A DNA stretch of 64,000 nt, taken from the NCBI GenBank assembly GCA_016712885.1, contig JADJQF010000004.1:620001-684000 (forward strand). The letters are read 5' to 3'. Below are positions 8,955 through 18,170 of the stretch, piece after piece (within the stretch, counting starts at the first letter, position 1; each line of letters starts with the position of its first letter). The notes beneath the pieces were generated by a model that did no database searches, was not told the DNA's origin, and saw only the letters and a list, made by a program, of their open reading frames with translations. Source of the stretch: Candidatus Flexicrinis proximus (GTDB lineage Bacteria; Chloroflexota; Anaerolineae; Aggregatilineales; Phototrophicaceae). Position numbers and translations under genes: made by a program.

Positions 8955-8963
8955 GGCTTCACC

Positions 8964-9917
8964 TTATCCCTCACCCGGTGTCTCGTAATAGACCCGGTTG
9001 CCAATATAGCGGAATACCAGGAACGACAGCCCCATCAGGATGAAGAACAGCAGCCACGACATGACCGCGGCGTAACCCATATTCAGGCTGCGAAATGCCG
9101 TACGGTATATATAAAGCACAAGGAACAATGTTGCATTGACCGGGCCGCCGTCGGTGATCAGGTAGCCCGCGATGAACACCTGAAACGAACTAATGAAGCC
9201 GATTACCAGGTTGAAAAAGAAGACAGGCGACATCAGCGGCAGCGTGATATGCCGCAGTTTCGTCCACCGTCCGGCGCCGTCAATATCGGCCGCTTCATAG
9301 TATATGTCGGGGATTCCCTGCAAGCCCGCCAGAAATATGATCATCGAGCCGCCCACGCTCCATAGGCTGATGATGATGATGGCCGGCAGCGCCCATCCCG
9401 GCGACTGGAGCCAGGGGATTTTGGGGCCGCCAAACGCTCGGATGATCACGTTAATCAAACCGAATTCGGTGTTGAACATCCACGCCCACAGCGCTGCGCT
9501 TGCCACCGCGGGGATGATGGTTGGCAGATAGAAGATCGTCCGGAAAATGCCAATGCCGGGCAGTTGATTATTGAGCAGCATCGCCAGCCCGAAGCTCAGC
9601 AGCAGCCCGATCGGGACTGAGATGACGGTATACAGCACCGTCGCCTTCATCGCCTGCGGCAGCAGCGGATCCTTGAATAGCTGCGCGTAGTTGTCAAGGC
9701 CGATGAACTGAGGCTCGCTGATTAGGTTCCACCGGTGAACCGAGAGATACAGCGCGATCGCCGCCGGTATCAGGAACCAGAAGATGAAGCCGAGAACGAA
9801 CGGCGAAATGAACAGCCATCCTGTAACGTTCCGTCGAAACGCCAGGGAACGGGGTTGCTTTGGTGCAATTGCGACAGGAGTTGCCGCAAGCGGATCGAGG
9901 TTAGGACTCGTCGTCAT
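8964..9917 (-). CDS. carbohydrate ABC transporter permease (MalF type)
   Basis: First membrane subunit of the same CUT1 importer, 317 residues with six helices. Typical features are GWLFISPFVLGFIFWFLIPA near the N-terminus, SVHRWN, and the EAA loop at YYEAADIDGAGRWTKLRHIT. ATG at 9917 follows AAGGGTG; the frame is open further upstream to 9983, but that part lacks family similarity. The sequence repeats its context well: binding protein gene upstream, MalG gene downstream. Confidence 0.93.
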   Translation of the reverse strand: MTTSPNLDPLAATPVAIAPKQPRSLAFRRNVTGWLFISPFVLGFIFWFLIPAAIALYLSVHRWNLISEPQFIGLDNYAQLFKDPLLPQAMKATVLYTVISVPIGLLLSFGLAMLLNNQLPGIGIFRTIFYLPTIIPAVASAALWAWMFNTEFGLINVIIRAFGGPKIPWLQSPGWALPAIIIISLWSVGGSMIIFLAGLQGIPDIYYEAADIDGAGRWTKLRHITLPLMSPVFFFNLVIGFISSFQVFIAGYLITDGGPVNATLFLVLYIYRTAFRSLNMGYAAVMSWLLFFILMGLSFLVFRYIGNRVYYETPGEG

Positions 9918-9997
9918 GGCACCCTTACTTTTTGCGTCACAAACCGTTGGAAGCAGCATAACACTGTTATGCTGCTTCCCCACTCAATTGATCGTTG

Positions 9998-11389
9998 TTA
10001 TGCGCTCGCGGCTGCGATGATCTCGTTCGCCAACCGGACTGCCTCGGGCAGAACGTCCGCCACAGCCGACCCATCGGCAATCGCCTGGAACGCCGGGGTC
10101 AGGAAATTGCTGCTGGCTTCGGTGAAGCCCGCCGGGATACGGGCTGCTACGCCGTACTTGGGCAGATATTCGGACACGAATTCACGGTAATTCGCCGGAT
10201 GAATACCTTCCGTCAACCATGCCGCCATGCCTTCTTCAGTCGTCTGGGCTGTCTGGCTCGGCAGCCACAGACCGATCTTCATGAATTGCTCGGTGTAGAA
10301 CGGAGTCGCCAGGAAGCGGATCCACTGCCAGGCTTCTTCGGGATGCGCGGAACCCGCCATCGCCGCATGGAAGTGCGCCTGCAGGTAGGTGGCGGTTGTC
10401 GCCATCTTCGGCAGCGCGCCGACACCCATCGGAACGCTGAGGGTGGTCGGATTGATCCACGAGAGCGCCCACGACCCATCAACCGCCAGCGCCAGCCGGT
10501 TGGTGTTCAGCATCTGTGTGTTATCCATACCGAGGCTGGCCATCGCGCTGCTCGGCGGCGCGACATGATGGACATGGACCAGATCGGACAGGTTCTGCAG
10601 GGCTTGCATCGCCTCTGCGCTGTCCAGCCCGCTCAGACCCTCGTCGGTGATGAACTTGCCGCCGTTCGAATAGACCGCCGCGATCAGGAACGTCGGGTTC
10701 GGGACGATCGGGTAGCTCGCGCCCCACTGCACGATATTGTTCGGGTCGAACCCTTCATCATCCGGATGTTTCCCGTTGGCATCCAATGTCAGCAGTTTCG
10801 CGTTGGCGACGAAGGTATCCCAATCCCAGATCTCGTCGTCTTTGAAGCCCGGAGGGGTGATCCCTGCCGCTTCCAGCAGCGTGGCGTTGTAGTACAGGTG
10901 TGGCGCAACCCAGGTCGAGCCGATGCCGTGCCAGCGGCCGTTCGCGTCCGCGCAGCGCTGGGCTTCCTGCGGCAGGAAGTAATCCGGTTGGCCCAGCAGC
11001 GGGTCAGCCAGAATCTGGTCGGTGATATCGAGCAGGATCCCTTCCTTACGGAAGGTCTCAAAGTCGCCCGATCCGATAAAGCTGGTGTCCGGGGGTGTGC
11101 CGGCGGCGATGTTCGAAAGGAATACTGTCGTGAAATCGGTATCGGGGGTGTGGCGCCACTCAACGGCGATGCCCGGATTTTCCTGCTGGAACACCGCGAT
11201 CGCTGCCGCAACGCCATCCTGCTCGGCTGTGCCGCCCCAACCCGCAAACGAAATAGTAGTCACATCTTGACGCAGGAACGCCGCTGCATGCAGCGCGCCA
11301 TCCAGACGCGTCATGGTGGCTGCAAAAGCGGCCCCCGATACTCCCCCTAATTTCAAGAAATCGCGGCGTGACATTGTGTTTTTCGACAT
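9998..11389 (-). CDS. sugar ABC transporter substrate-binding protein
   Basis: A 463-residue extracellular solute-binding protein (family 1, MalE-like). It carries a twin-arginine type signal, SRRDFLKLGGVSGAAFAAT, with no lipobox Cys, so Tat export is likely. The mature part starts with TTISFAGWGGTAEQDG and contains VEWRHTPDTDF and the hinge-like GSWALSWINP. ATG at 11389 follows AGGAG by eight bases. It feeds the MalF/MalG pair downstream. Substrate is inferred to be a plant-derived oligosaccharide from the linked GH127, GH29, GH42 and GH31 genes. Confidence 0.92.
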   Translation of the reverse strand: MSKNTMSRRDFLKLGGVSGAAFAATMTRLDGALHAAAFLRQDVTTISFAGWGGTAEQDGVAAAIAVFQQENPGIAVEWRHTPDTDFTTVFLSNIAAGTPPDTSFIGSGDFETFRKEGILLDITDQILADPLLGQPDYFLPQEAQRCADANGRWHGIGSTWVAPHLYYNATLLEAAGITPPGFKDDEIWDWDTFVANAKLLTLDANGKHPDDEGFDPNNIVQWGASYPIVPNPTFLIAAVYSNGGKFITDEGLSGLDSAEAMQALQNLSDLVHVHHVAPPSSAMASLGMDNTQMLNTNRLALAVDGSWALSWINPTTLSVPMGVGALPKMATTATYLQAHFHAAMAGSAHPEEAWQWIRFLATPFYTEQFMKIGLWLPSQTAQTTEEGMAAWLTEGIHPANYREFVSEYLPKYGVAARIPAGFTEASSNFLTPAFQAIADGSAVADVLPEAVRLANEIIAAASA

Positions 11390-11480
11390 GTTTGCAGCTC
11401 CTATATTGACCGGTCAAGCTCGCTAGCTTTACGAAAGAACTGGATCGAACGCCATAACCCCTTTCACTCAACAATTGACT

Positions 11481-13418
11481 TTAGCTTTCGCGCACCCACA
11501 CCCGCATCTCGCCGGGTTGGCGGTTTGCCCACAAACTGTACGGGATGGCCTGAAATGTAATCGGCATGTCGTCGTATTCGAGACCGTATTGCGGCTTGTA
11601 GAGGCCATCGGTCCACGCTGCGGGTTGCACTCTGACGGCCTCGCCGCGGATAACACTCACCCCGCCCAGCAGCGACTCATCGTAGTCCGCATGCAGGCTG
11701 GCATGGCGCGGAATCACCACGTTGGCCAGTTCGGGGCCGTTATCCGCTTCTTCGAGGCAGTAAACCACCGGGCCGCGCTGGAGCGCCACGCATCCGGCAT
11801 CCTGCCGCACGGCTGGGTTGGCCACCATCCGCTCGACCGGCATCGGCAGTGTCAGCATGAGCGTATCGCCGTCATGCCACTCGCGCCGTACGTGCACATA
11901 GCCGCGCACTGGCGCAAGCGTATGTTCCACGCCGTTGACCGTGAGGCCGAAGCTGCGCGCCCACCCCGGTATTCTCAGCGCGAGTGTGAATTCTCCGGGC
12001 TGTTCCAGCTTCAACTGGAGCTTTACGTCGCCGTCCCACGGATAGTTCGTCACTTGTTCCACTTCGAACGGCTTCGCGCCGAGTTTTAGTGTCGCGCGGC
12101 TTGTGCCGTACAGATGGACAAAGGCCGTCTGGTTGCCGACCGAATAGAAATAGCTTCCCACGCTGGCGATCAGGCGGGCCAGATTCGGTGGGCAGCACGC
12201 GCAGTCAAACCACTCTGAACGCCGGTAATGCTGGGCGGTGTTGATCCCGCTGAACCGTTCGAACGGGTTGACGCTGGGGAACGACGCCAGTGGGTTGGCA
12301 TAGAAGAAACGGTCGCCTTCAAACGAAACGCCGGCCAGCACGTTGTTGTACAGCGCGCGTTCCATCACGTCGATGTATTTGCTGTCCGGGTCGACGTTGA
12401 ACATGCGCTGCGCCCAGAAAACCAGCGCAATCGACGCGCAGGTCTCGGCATACGCGGTCTCGTTCGGCAGGTCGTAGGCGAAGGTGAAGCCCTCGTTGGC
12501 ATGCGCGGGGCCGATCCCGCTTGTGATATACATCTGGTGCGCGGTCAGGTCGTCCCAGATCGCTCGGCTGGCGTCCAGCAGCGACTGGTCGCCCGTCTCG
12601 GCGAACAGATCCGCCACCGCCGAATACAGGTAGCTCGCGCGCACCGAGTGCCCGGTCGCGGCTTTCTGTTCCCGCACCGGCACATGCGCCTGACAGTAGC
12701 GGTAGGTCGTCGCCCAGAACTTGGCCGGGTCGTCGCCCCGTTCCCGCGCCTCGAGGTCGAAATAGTGGGGCTGGCGGCCTCGCTCGTCAACAAAGTACTT
12801 GGCGAGGTTCAGGGCTGTCACGCTGCCCGTCGCCCGATACAGTCTGACCAGCGCCATTTCAACTTCAGGGTGGCCGCAGTAGCCGTGGCGCTGCCCTTCG
12901 CGCGGCCCAAACCGCTGGTCGATGTGCTCGACATAGCGCTCCATCACATCCAGGAGCTTGCGCTTCCCGGTTGCGCCGTAATAGGCCAGCGCGCCTTCGA
13001 TCAGATGGCCTGCATCATACAGTTCGTGCCAGTCGCGCAGGTTGCGCCAGCGGTTTTCCGGCTCCACCGCTGTAAAGAATATATTCAGGTATCCGTCAGG
13101 CTGCTGTGCCGCCGCAATCAGGTCGATGACACGGTCTGCTTCCCGTTCGAGTTCTGGATCGGGATGCGTTGTCAGACTGTAGCCGATCGCTTCGAGCCAC
13201 TTGCCGGTGTCCGAGTCCCAGAAGATGTGTGGCTTCGGCTTGCCGATCTCCCAGTCCAGGTGCCAGGCGTCCAGTCGACCAGTCGCCTGCATCTGATGGG
13301 TAATAGCAGGTATTGTCCTGTTACGGTTAAGAGCGATCCGGTCGCCCCAGAAGCCGCCGTTTACGTCGATATGCTTCAATGAAACTGGAGAGAAGAACTG
13401 AACAGTCTTGGTTTCCAT
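11481..13418 (-). CDS. GH127 beta-L-arabinofuranosidase
   Basis: A 645-residue cytoplasmic enzyme of GH127 (formerly DUF1680), which releases beta-L-arabinofuranose from arabino-oligosaccharides. The N-terminus VNGGFWGDRIALNRNRTIP is typical. Catalytic zinc-site residues are visible as the Glu and Cys of AYAETCAS and the paired Cys of FDCACCPPN, where the second-to-last Cys is the nucleophile in characterised members. ATG at 13418 has GGGAG six bases upstream; an upstream GTG adds nine residues only. It is the first gene of the operon with the CUT1 transporter and is divergent from an AraC regulator 140 bases away. Confidence 0.92.
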   Translation of the reverse strand: METKTVQFFSPVSLKHIDVNGGFWGDRIALNRNRTIPAITHQMQATGRLDAWHLDWEIGKPKPHIFWDSDTGKWLEAIGYSLTTHPDPELEREADRVIDLIAAAQQPDGYLNIFFTAVEPENRWRNLRDWHELYDAGHLIEGALAYYGATGKRKLLDVMERYVEHIDQRFGPREGQRHGYCGHPEVEMALVRLYRATGSVTALNLAKYFVDERGRQPHYFDLEARERGDDPAKFWATTYRYCQAHVPVREQKAATGHSVRASYLYSAVADLFAETGDQSLLDASRAIWDDLTAHQMYITSGIGPAHANEGFTFAYDLPNETAYAETCASIALVFWAQRMFNVDPDSKYIDVMERALYNNVLAGVSFEGDRFFYANPLASFPSVNPFERFSGINTAQHYRRSEWFDCACCPPNLARLIASVGSYFYSVGNQTAFVHLYGTSRATLKLGAKPFEVEQVTNYPWDGDVKLQLKLEQPGEFTLALRIPGWARSFGLTVNGVEHTLAPVRGYVHVRREWHDGDTLMLTLPMPVERMVANPAVRQDAGCVALQRGPVVYCLEEADNGPELANVVIPRHASLHADYDESLLGGVSVIRGEAVRVQPAAWTDGLYKPQYGLEYDDMPITFQAIPYSLWANRQPGEMRVWVRES

Positions 13419-13556
13419 AAGGTCTCCCCGTAAATGTGGGGGCACAAATATCCATTATTCGTTAGAATGTATTCCGTTCGCTACAGAATTTACAGACCTT
13501 TACGCCGTAGAATAGTAGGATGATTCCGACTTTTGAACTCAAAGCGAGACGCCTTT

Positions 13557-14411
13557 ATGCCAGGAAGGAACGACCTCCAGCTTGATACCATCGTACCACT
13601 GAAAGCACAGAACGCTGGTCTGTTTATATCCCGCGGCAGCGCCCACCATCCCACCCGTGTCCTGGGCAACCATGAGCTGATCCTCGTCAAGCAGGGTGAG
13701 CTGGATATGTTCGAGGACGAGCAGACCTTTTGCCTGCGCGCGGGGCAGACCTTGCATCTCTGGCCGGGGCGTCGGCATGGCAGCACCAAGCCCATGCCTC
13801 CTAATCTCCGTTTCTACTGGATTCACTTTGACCTCGTTTTCGACACCAGCGTCGAAGCGCTGCGCGCCATTGACCAGCTCGCGCCGACCGTCAATATCCC
13901 CCAGGTTGCGCAGCTCGCTGAGCCGGAACGCCTGGAACGGCTGTTCCTCACCTTTCTGGAAGACCAGGAGACGAGCAAGCTCAACCCGTTCTCAGCCAAT
14001 CTACTCACCTTACTCATGCTCAACGAGGTCGCGCATGCCCACGAACTCAAAACCGAGATTCACGACTCGGTCAGTGTTGTGGCGACCTGGGCCAATACCT
14101 ACGTCATGATGAATTATGACCGGCCGATCTCCACAAGGTCCGTAGCCGAGGCGCTCGGGTTCAATGCCGACTATCTCGGTCGTATCTATCGTCAGGCCTA
14201 CGGCCAGACCCTGACCGAAGCGATTCACCTGCGCCGTGTCAAAGTAGCCTGCAAATATCTGCTCGACTCGAAAACCACCATCCAGCAGATCGCGCAGAAA
14301 TGCGGTTATACCGACCCTGACTATTTCCGGCGGATATTCCGGCGCTATATGCAGGTCTCGCCCAATGATTACCGCGCCGAGTTTTCGCACCTGCACGTCA
14401 ACACGCTCTGA
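13557..14411 (+). CDS. AraC-family transcriptional regulator with cupin sensor
   Basis: A 284-residue regulator. The N-terminal cupin (residues 1-110) contains GNHELILVKQGELDMFED and HLWPGRRHGS, the usual sugar-sensing fold. Two C-terminal HTH motifs follow: SVAEALGFNADYLGRIYRQ and IQQIAQKCGYTDPDYFRRIF, the second being the AraC signature. ATG at 13557 or 13533 are both possible. Divergent from the GH127 operon and close to GH29 and GH42, so it probably controls this locus in response to a released sugar. Confidence 0.9.
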   Translation: MPGRNDLQLDTIVPLKAQNAGLFISRGSAHHPTRVLGNHELILVKQGELDMFEDEQTFCLRAGQTLHLWPGRRHGSTKPMPPNLRFYWIHFDLVFDTSVEALRAIDQLAPTVNIPQVAQLAEPERLERLFLTFLEDQETSKLNPFSANLLTLLMLNEVAHAHELKTEIHDSVSVVATWANTYVMMNYDRPISTRSVAEALGFNADYLGRIYRQAYGQTLTEAIHLRRVKVACKYLLDSKTTIQQIAQKCGYTDPDYFRRIFRRYMQVSPNDYRAEFSHLHVNTL

Positions 14412-14459
14412 CGCGGCCTCCGCGTCATCAGGCAGGCAGCCCTGCGCTCGACGGTCTAC

Positions 14460-15902
14460 CTATGGCCGCTTGAGTGTCAGCTTGTAGACATACGCATGCT
14501 CGCACGGAGGACGCGCGTCCGGTGTCCTGATATGCAGTCCCTGCTCATCCTGCGACCACGCCAGCGTGCCGGGTGCGCCGAGCATCTCGATCTTTTCCAG
14601 CCGCTCCCCGGTCAGCGCAGACCCACGCTTTAAGGACCGGATGACCGTCTCTTCGCCGGGCCAGCCGAGGCAGATCGCATACAGCGCATCGCCCCTCACC
14701 GTGAAGCGGATGTCTGTCGCCGTGAACGGTTTGTCCCCGCGCTCCGACATATACCCTTCGACCTGCGGCGTGTCGCCTTCGCCGAACCGCTCCCAGTGCT
14801 GCGTGTCGTAAATCGCCGCGCCGTTGACCGCTAACCATGCGCCCAACTCACGCAGCAGGCCTGCCGACTCGTCGGGCAGGGTGCCGTCGGCCTTGGGTCC
14901 GACATTGATCAGCAGGTTGCCGTTCTTGCTCACGATGTCCGCCAGCAGATGTATCAGCGACTCCGGCGTCCGGTACTCCTCGTCCTCGATATGGCACCAC
15001 GACTTGTAGCCCAGCGAGGTGTCGGTCTGCCAGTGCGGCACGCGGATGTCCGCCAGTTTGCCGCGCTCAATGTCGAATACCGCAGTGCCGGCAGGGTAGC
15101 TATCGTGCTTGTAGGTCAGCACGGCATCTGAGCCGACGCGGTTGTAATACTCAGCGGCGAACTTGCGCCGGTACGGTTCGAAAACCTCTTGCTGGATCCA
15201 CCAGTCGAAGTAGAACACCCTCGGCTGGTAACGCTCGACCAGCTCGATGCAGCGGGCGTACCAATCGTTCAGGAACTCGCGCGTGGGCCGCGGCGTCCAG
15301 TCTTTGCTGTTCCACTCCGGCGACTCGAAACCATGTGCGCTGGGGGAGGGCGCAGCGACTCCGTAAAGACCGCGGTTGTTCGGGTCCTGCACATCTGATG
15401 CGAACTCGCGCCCCCCATCGAAAAACCACCAGTTTTCCGCATGGTGGTTCGACACGCCAAACGTCAGCCCCTGAACTGCTGCCTCACGCTGCAGTTCGCC
15501 GATCACGTCGCGCTTCGGCCCCATGTTGAAGGCGTTCCACGTGCTGTAGGCTGTCGGATACATCGCAAATCCGTCGTGATGCTGTGCGACCGGCACCACA
15601 TAGCGCGCTCCGGCCTGCTTAAACAGCCGTATCCACTCACCTGCATCGAACCGCGAGCCGGTCAGTTTCGGGATGAAGTCCTTGTAGCCGAACACCGTCT
15701 GGTCGCCATACGTCGCGCGGTGATGCTCGTAGGCGCGGCTCCCTTTCTGGTACATATTGCGGCTGTACCACTCGTTGTCGAATGCCGGCACGCAGTAGAC
15801 GCCCCAGTGGATGAACACGCCCAGCTTTGCGTTCTCGAACCAGCCCGGGACTCTGTAATTTTGCAGCGACTCCCAAGTCGCCTCATATAAGGATTGCGAC
15901 AT
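14460..15902 (-). CDS. GH29 alpha-L-fucosidase
   Basis: A 480-residue GH29 enzyme that removes terminal alpha-L-fucose. The start WFENAKLGVFIHWGVYCVPA is the hallmark of the family, followed by YVVPVAQHHDGFAMY (substrate-binding His pair) and VFYFDWWIQQ, where the Asp is the expected nucleophile. A small C-terminal beta-sandwich follows. No signal peptide, so it should act inside the cell on imported oligosaccharides. The ATG at 15902 lies inside the 3' end of the GH42 gene (20-base overlap), so the pair is translationally coupled. Confidence 0.9.
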   Translation of the reverse strand: MSQSLYEATWESLQNYRVPGWFENAKLGVFIHWGVYCVPAFDNEWYSRNMYQKGSRAYEHHRATYGDQTVFGYKDFIPKLTGSRFDAGEWIRLFKQAGARYVVPVAQHHDGFAMYPTAYSTWNAFNMGPKRDVIGELQREAAVQGLTFGVSNHHAENWWFFDGGREFASDVQDPNNRGLYGVAAPSPSAHGFESPEWNSKDWTPRPTREFLNDWYARCIELVERYQPRVFYFDWWIQQEVFEPYRRKFAAEYYNRVGSDAVLTYKHDSYPAGTAVFDIERGKLADIRVPHWQTDTSLGYKSWCHIEDEEYRTPESLIHLLADIVSKNGNLLINVGPKADGTLPDESAGLLRELGAWLAVNGAAIYDTQHWERFGEGDTPQVEGYMSERGDKPFTATDIRFTVRGDALYAICLGWPGEETVIRSLKRGSALTGERLEKIEMLGAPGTLAWSQDEQGLHIRTPDARPPCEHAYVYKLTLKRP

Positions 15903-17868
15903 CGTAGCCCTCAAGGTGTAAGGTATCCGATACACGTGCTCCGCTGAGCAGGTTTTCGTATGGCTTGTCGAGTGTCACTGTCGCCGCCGTTTCGTTGTGA
16001 TTCAGGACGAACAGGATCGGTCTGCCGTTCTTGTGCCGCACAGTGACCTCTACCCCCTCCGGTGCAGCCAGCAGCGGCGTGACACCCTTCTCGTCCAGGA
16101 TGCGGCCGTAGAAATCCTCCAGGAAAGCTGGCTCCGGCTCACTGCCCAGATAGTAAGCCTGTCCGCTGCCGAATCGGTTCACCGTGATCACCGGCGTCCC
16201 TGCGTAGAAATCGCCGCCGTACGTCGCCACGGTTTCGGCAGAGGTCGTGTGAGTGATGTCCGCCAGCCTCCCGCACACGTACACCCGCCCGTCACGCATC
16301 TCGATCGTATTCGATTGGCCGGGATACAGCGCATCGGTCTCTTCGACCCATACGCCGAGCACGCGGCTGAGCGGTCCCGGATAGCCGTTCTCGAATGCCA
16401 GGTCGGTCTCGTCCACCCGCCCGCTCATATACGTCGCGATGAACGTGCCGCCGCCGGCCACGAACGCCTCGATCTTCTCGCCGAATCCGGCCTTTACCAT
16501 CCACAGCATCGGCGCGATGACGACCTTGTATCGGCTCAGATCCGAGTCTGGAAACACCACGTCAACCGCCGCGTTGTGCGCGTAAACCGCCGCATAATGG
16601 CTGCTCACTGTATCGTGGTAGCGCTTCTCGCGTACCGGCCCGACGGCATCTTCCAGCGCATGCCAGTTGTCCCAGTCGAACACCACCGCCACCTGCGCCT
16701 CGGTCGTTGCGCCGTTGATCTTGTCGCCCAACGCCGCAAACTCCGCTCCGAGCCGGCTCACTTCGCGGAACACCCGCGTATCGCTGCGCCCCCCGTGCTC
16801 GACAATCGCGCCGTGCAGCTTTTCCACGCCGCCCCGGCCGCGCCGCCACTGGAAATACATAGCCGAATCCGCGCCGTGTGCCACCGCCAGATAACTCCAC
16901 AGCCGCAGCACTCCCGGCCGCTTCAGCGCGTTGACTTCTTGCCAGTTCTGGCTGCTCGGCGTCTGCTCCAGCAGAAGGAACGGCTGTCCGTCTTTCAGTC
17001 CCCGGAATGTCGCATGCATAAAAGCGACCTGTCCCGGCTGTGCGTCGGGGTTCGGGTAGCAGTCCCAGGCGACCACGTCCATCTCTTTCGCCCACCGCCG
17101 GTAATCGAGCGGCTTGTAGGCACCCATCAGGTTGGTAGTGATCGGTACGTTCGGCGTGATCTTCCGCAGAATATCGCGCTCGTTTGTGTAACATGCCAGC
17201 TGCGACTCGGTCATGAACCGGAAATAGTCGATATTCAGGCCGTGCATGTGGATTTCGCCGTTTTCCCGCGGCGGCAGGATTTGCGACCACTCGGTGAACG
17301 TGTGGCTCCAGAACGGCGTCCAGTAGGCCGCGTTCACGGCGTCGAGCGTGCCGTATCTGGCCCTCAGCCATCCGCGGAACTTCTCCGCACACACATCGCA
17401 CATGCAGCGCCACGAGTATTCGTTGCTCACGTGCCACAAAATCAGCGCCCGATGACTGCCGTATCGCTCGGCCAGCCGCCGGGCCATTTCCCCGCTCAAT
17501 CTCCGGTAATCCGCGGAGTTCGGGCAGTAGTTTGTGCGTCCACTGTGATGGTTGCGAATTCCCCGCTCATCCGACCGCAGCATCTGCGGGTATTTTTCCG
17601 ACATCCAGGCCGGTTGCGCGGCACTGGGTGTCGCCAGCACGACCTTCAATCCTGCCGCCTGCGCGCGCTCGAAAATCTCGTCCAGCCACTCGAATGTGAA
17701 TGTGTCTTCGTCCGGTTGCAACGAGACCCAGCTAAACACCCCGACCGTGATGACCGTCCAGCCTGCATCCTTCATCAGCCGGAAATCGTCATCCCATGTC
17801 GCTCGCGGCCACTGCTCAGGGTTGTAATCGCCGCCGTGCCATAGGAAGTTCTGAGGAGGATATGGCAT
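15883..17868 (-). CDS. GH42 beta-galactosidase
   Basis: A 661-residue intracellular GH42 enzyme. N-terminal FLWHGGDYNPEQWP is diagnostic. WHVSNEYSWRC holds the acid/base Glu together with the first Cys of the CxxC zinc site (CMCDVC), and FLLLEQTPSSQNW holds the nucleophile Glu. The middle trimerisation domain and C-terminal beta domain are both present, so it is full length. It likely removes galactose from side chains before or after fucose removal by the coupled GH29. A dispersed repeat separates it from the GH31 gene upstream. Confidence 0.93.
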   Translation of the reverse strand: MPYPPQNFLWHGGDYNPEQWPRATWDDDFRLMKDAGWTVITVGVFSWVSLQPDEDTFTFEWLDEIFERAQAAGLKVVLATPSAAQPAWMSEKYPQMLRSDERGIRNHHSGRTNYCPNSADYRRLSGEMARRLAERYGSHRALILWHVSNEYSWRCMCDVCAEKFRGWLRARYGTLDAVNAAYWTPFWSHTFTEWSQILPPRENGEIHMHGLNIDYFRFMTESQLACYTNERDILRKITPNVPITTNLMGAYKPLDYRRWAKEMDVVAWDCYPNPDAQPGQVAFMHATFRGLKDGQPFLLLEQTPSSQNWQEVNALKRPGVLRLWSYLAVAHGADSAMYFQWRRGRGGVEKLHGAIVEHGGRSDTRVFREVSRLGAEFAALGDKINGATTEAQVAVVFDWDNWHALEDAVGPVREKRYHDTVSSHYAAVYAHNAAVDVVFPDSDLSRYKVVIAPMLWMVKAGFGEKIEAFVAGGGTFIATYMSGRVDETDLAFENGYPGPLSRVLGVWVEETDALYPGQSNTIEMRDGRVYVCGRLADITHTTSAETVATYGGDFYAGTPVITVNRFGSGQAYYLGSEPEPAFLEDFYGRILDEKGVTPLLAAPEGVEVTVRHKNGRPILFVLNHNETAATVTLDKPYENLLSGARVSDTLHLEGYDVAILI

Positions 17869-17946
17869 TTCGTTTACGCTTTCTTCTTTTGCTGACCTTC
17901 GGACGCGAACGGATACGTTGAGCGGGGCGTGCGGAGCCAGAGCGTA

Positions 17947-18115
17947 CTATGCACTTTCGATGAGATTCCACCCCAAACTCTGGTGGCGTTTGCACTCTTG
18001 CACCTCCCACTGCGATTTTGTGGCGTGAGCGCCACAAAATCGCAGATGAGGGGTCGAGGGGCGCAAGTCCCTCGCGGAGGTGTGGAGGCAGCGCCTCCAC
18101 AAACTAAGTTCATAA
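17947..18115 (+). repeat. dispersed multi-hairpin element, copy 3
   Basis: Starts CTATGCACTTTCGATG, ends CACAAACTAAGTTCATAA. It carries a long near-perfect palindrome (TGCGATTTTGTGGCG at 18010-18024, CGCCACAAAATCGCA at 18029-18043), the hairpin CGAGGGGCGCAAGTCCCTCG and TGTGGAGGCAGCGCCTCCACA. It occupies most of the 300-base gap between the GH31 and GH42 genes. Confidence 0.9.
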
Positions 18116-18170
18116 GAGCCTCTAGCTTACTCGCCCCGTCGCGTCCCGTGCATCACGTCAAATTCACCGG

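Noticed and set aside
17816..18113. Minus-strand frames starting MEALPPHLREGLAPLDPSS and similar, recurring at several loci
   Set aside because: They are translations of the dispersed hairpin element, not genes; the same peptide appears wherever the element lies.
17947..18115. CRISPR array or clustered repeats
   Set aside because: Repeats are scattered singly between genes over the whole window with no spacers.
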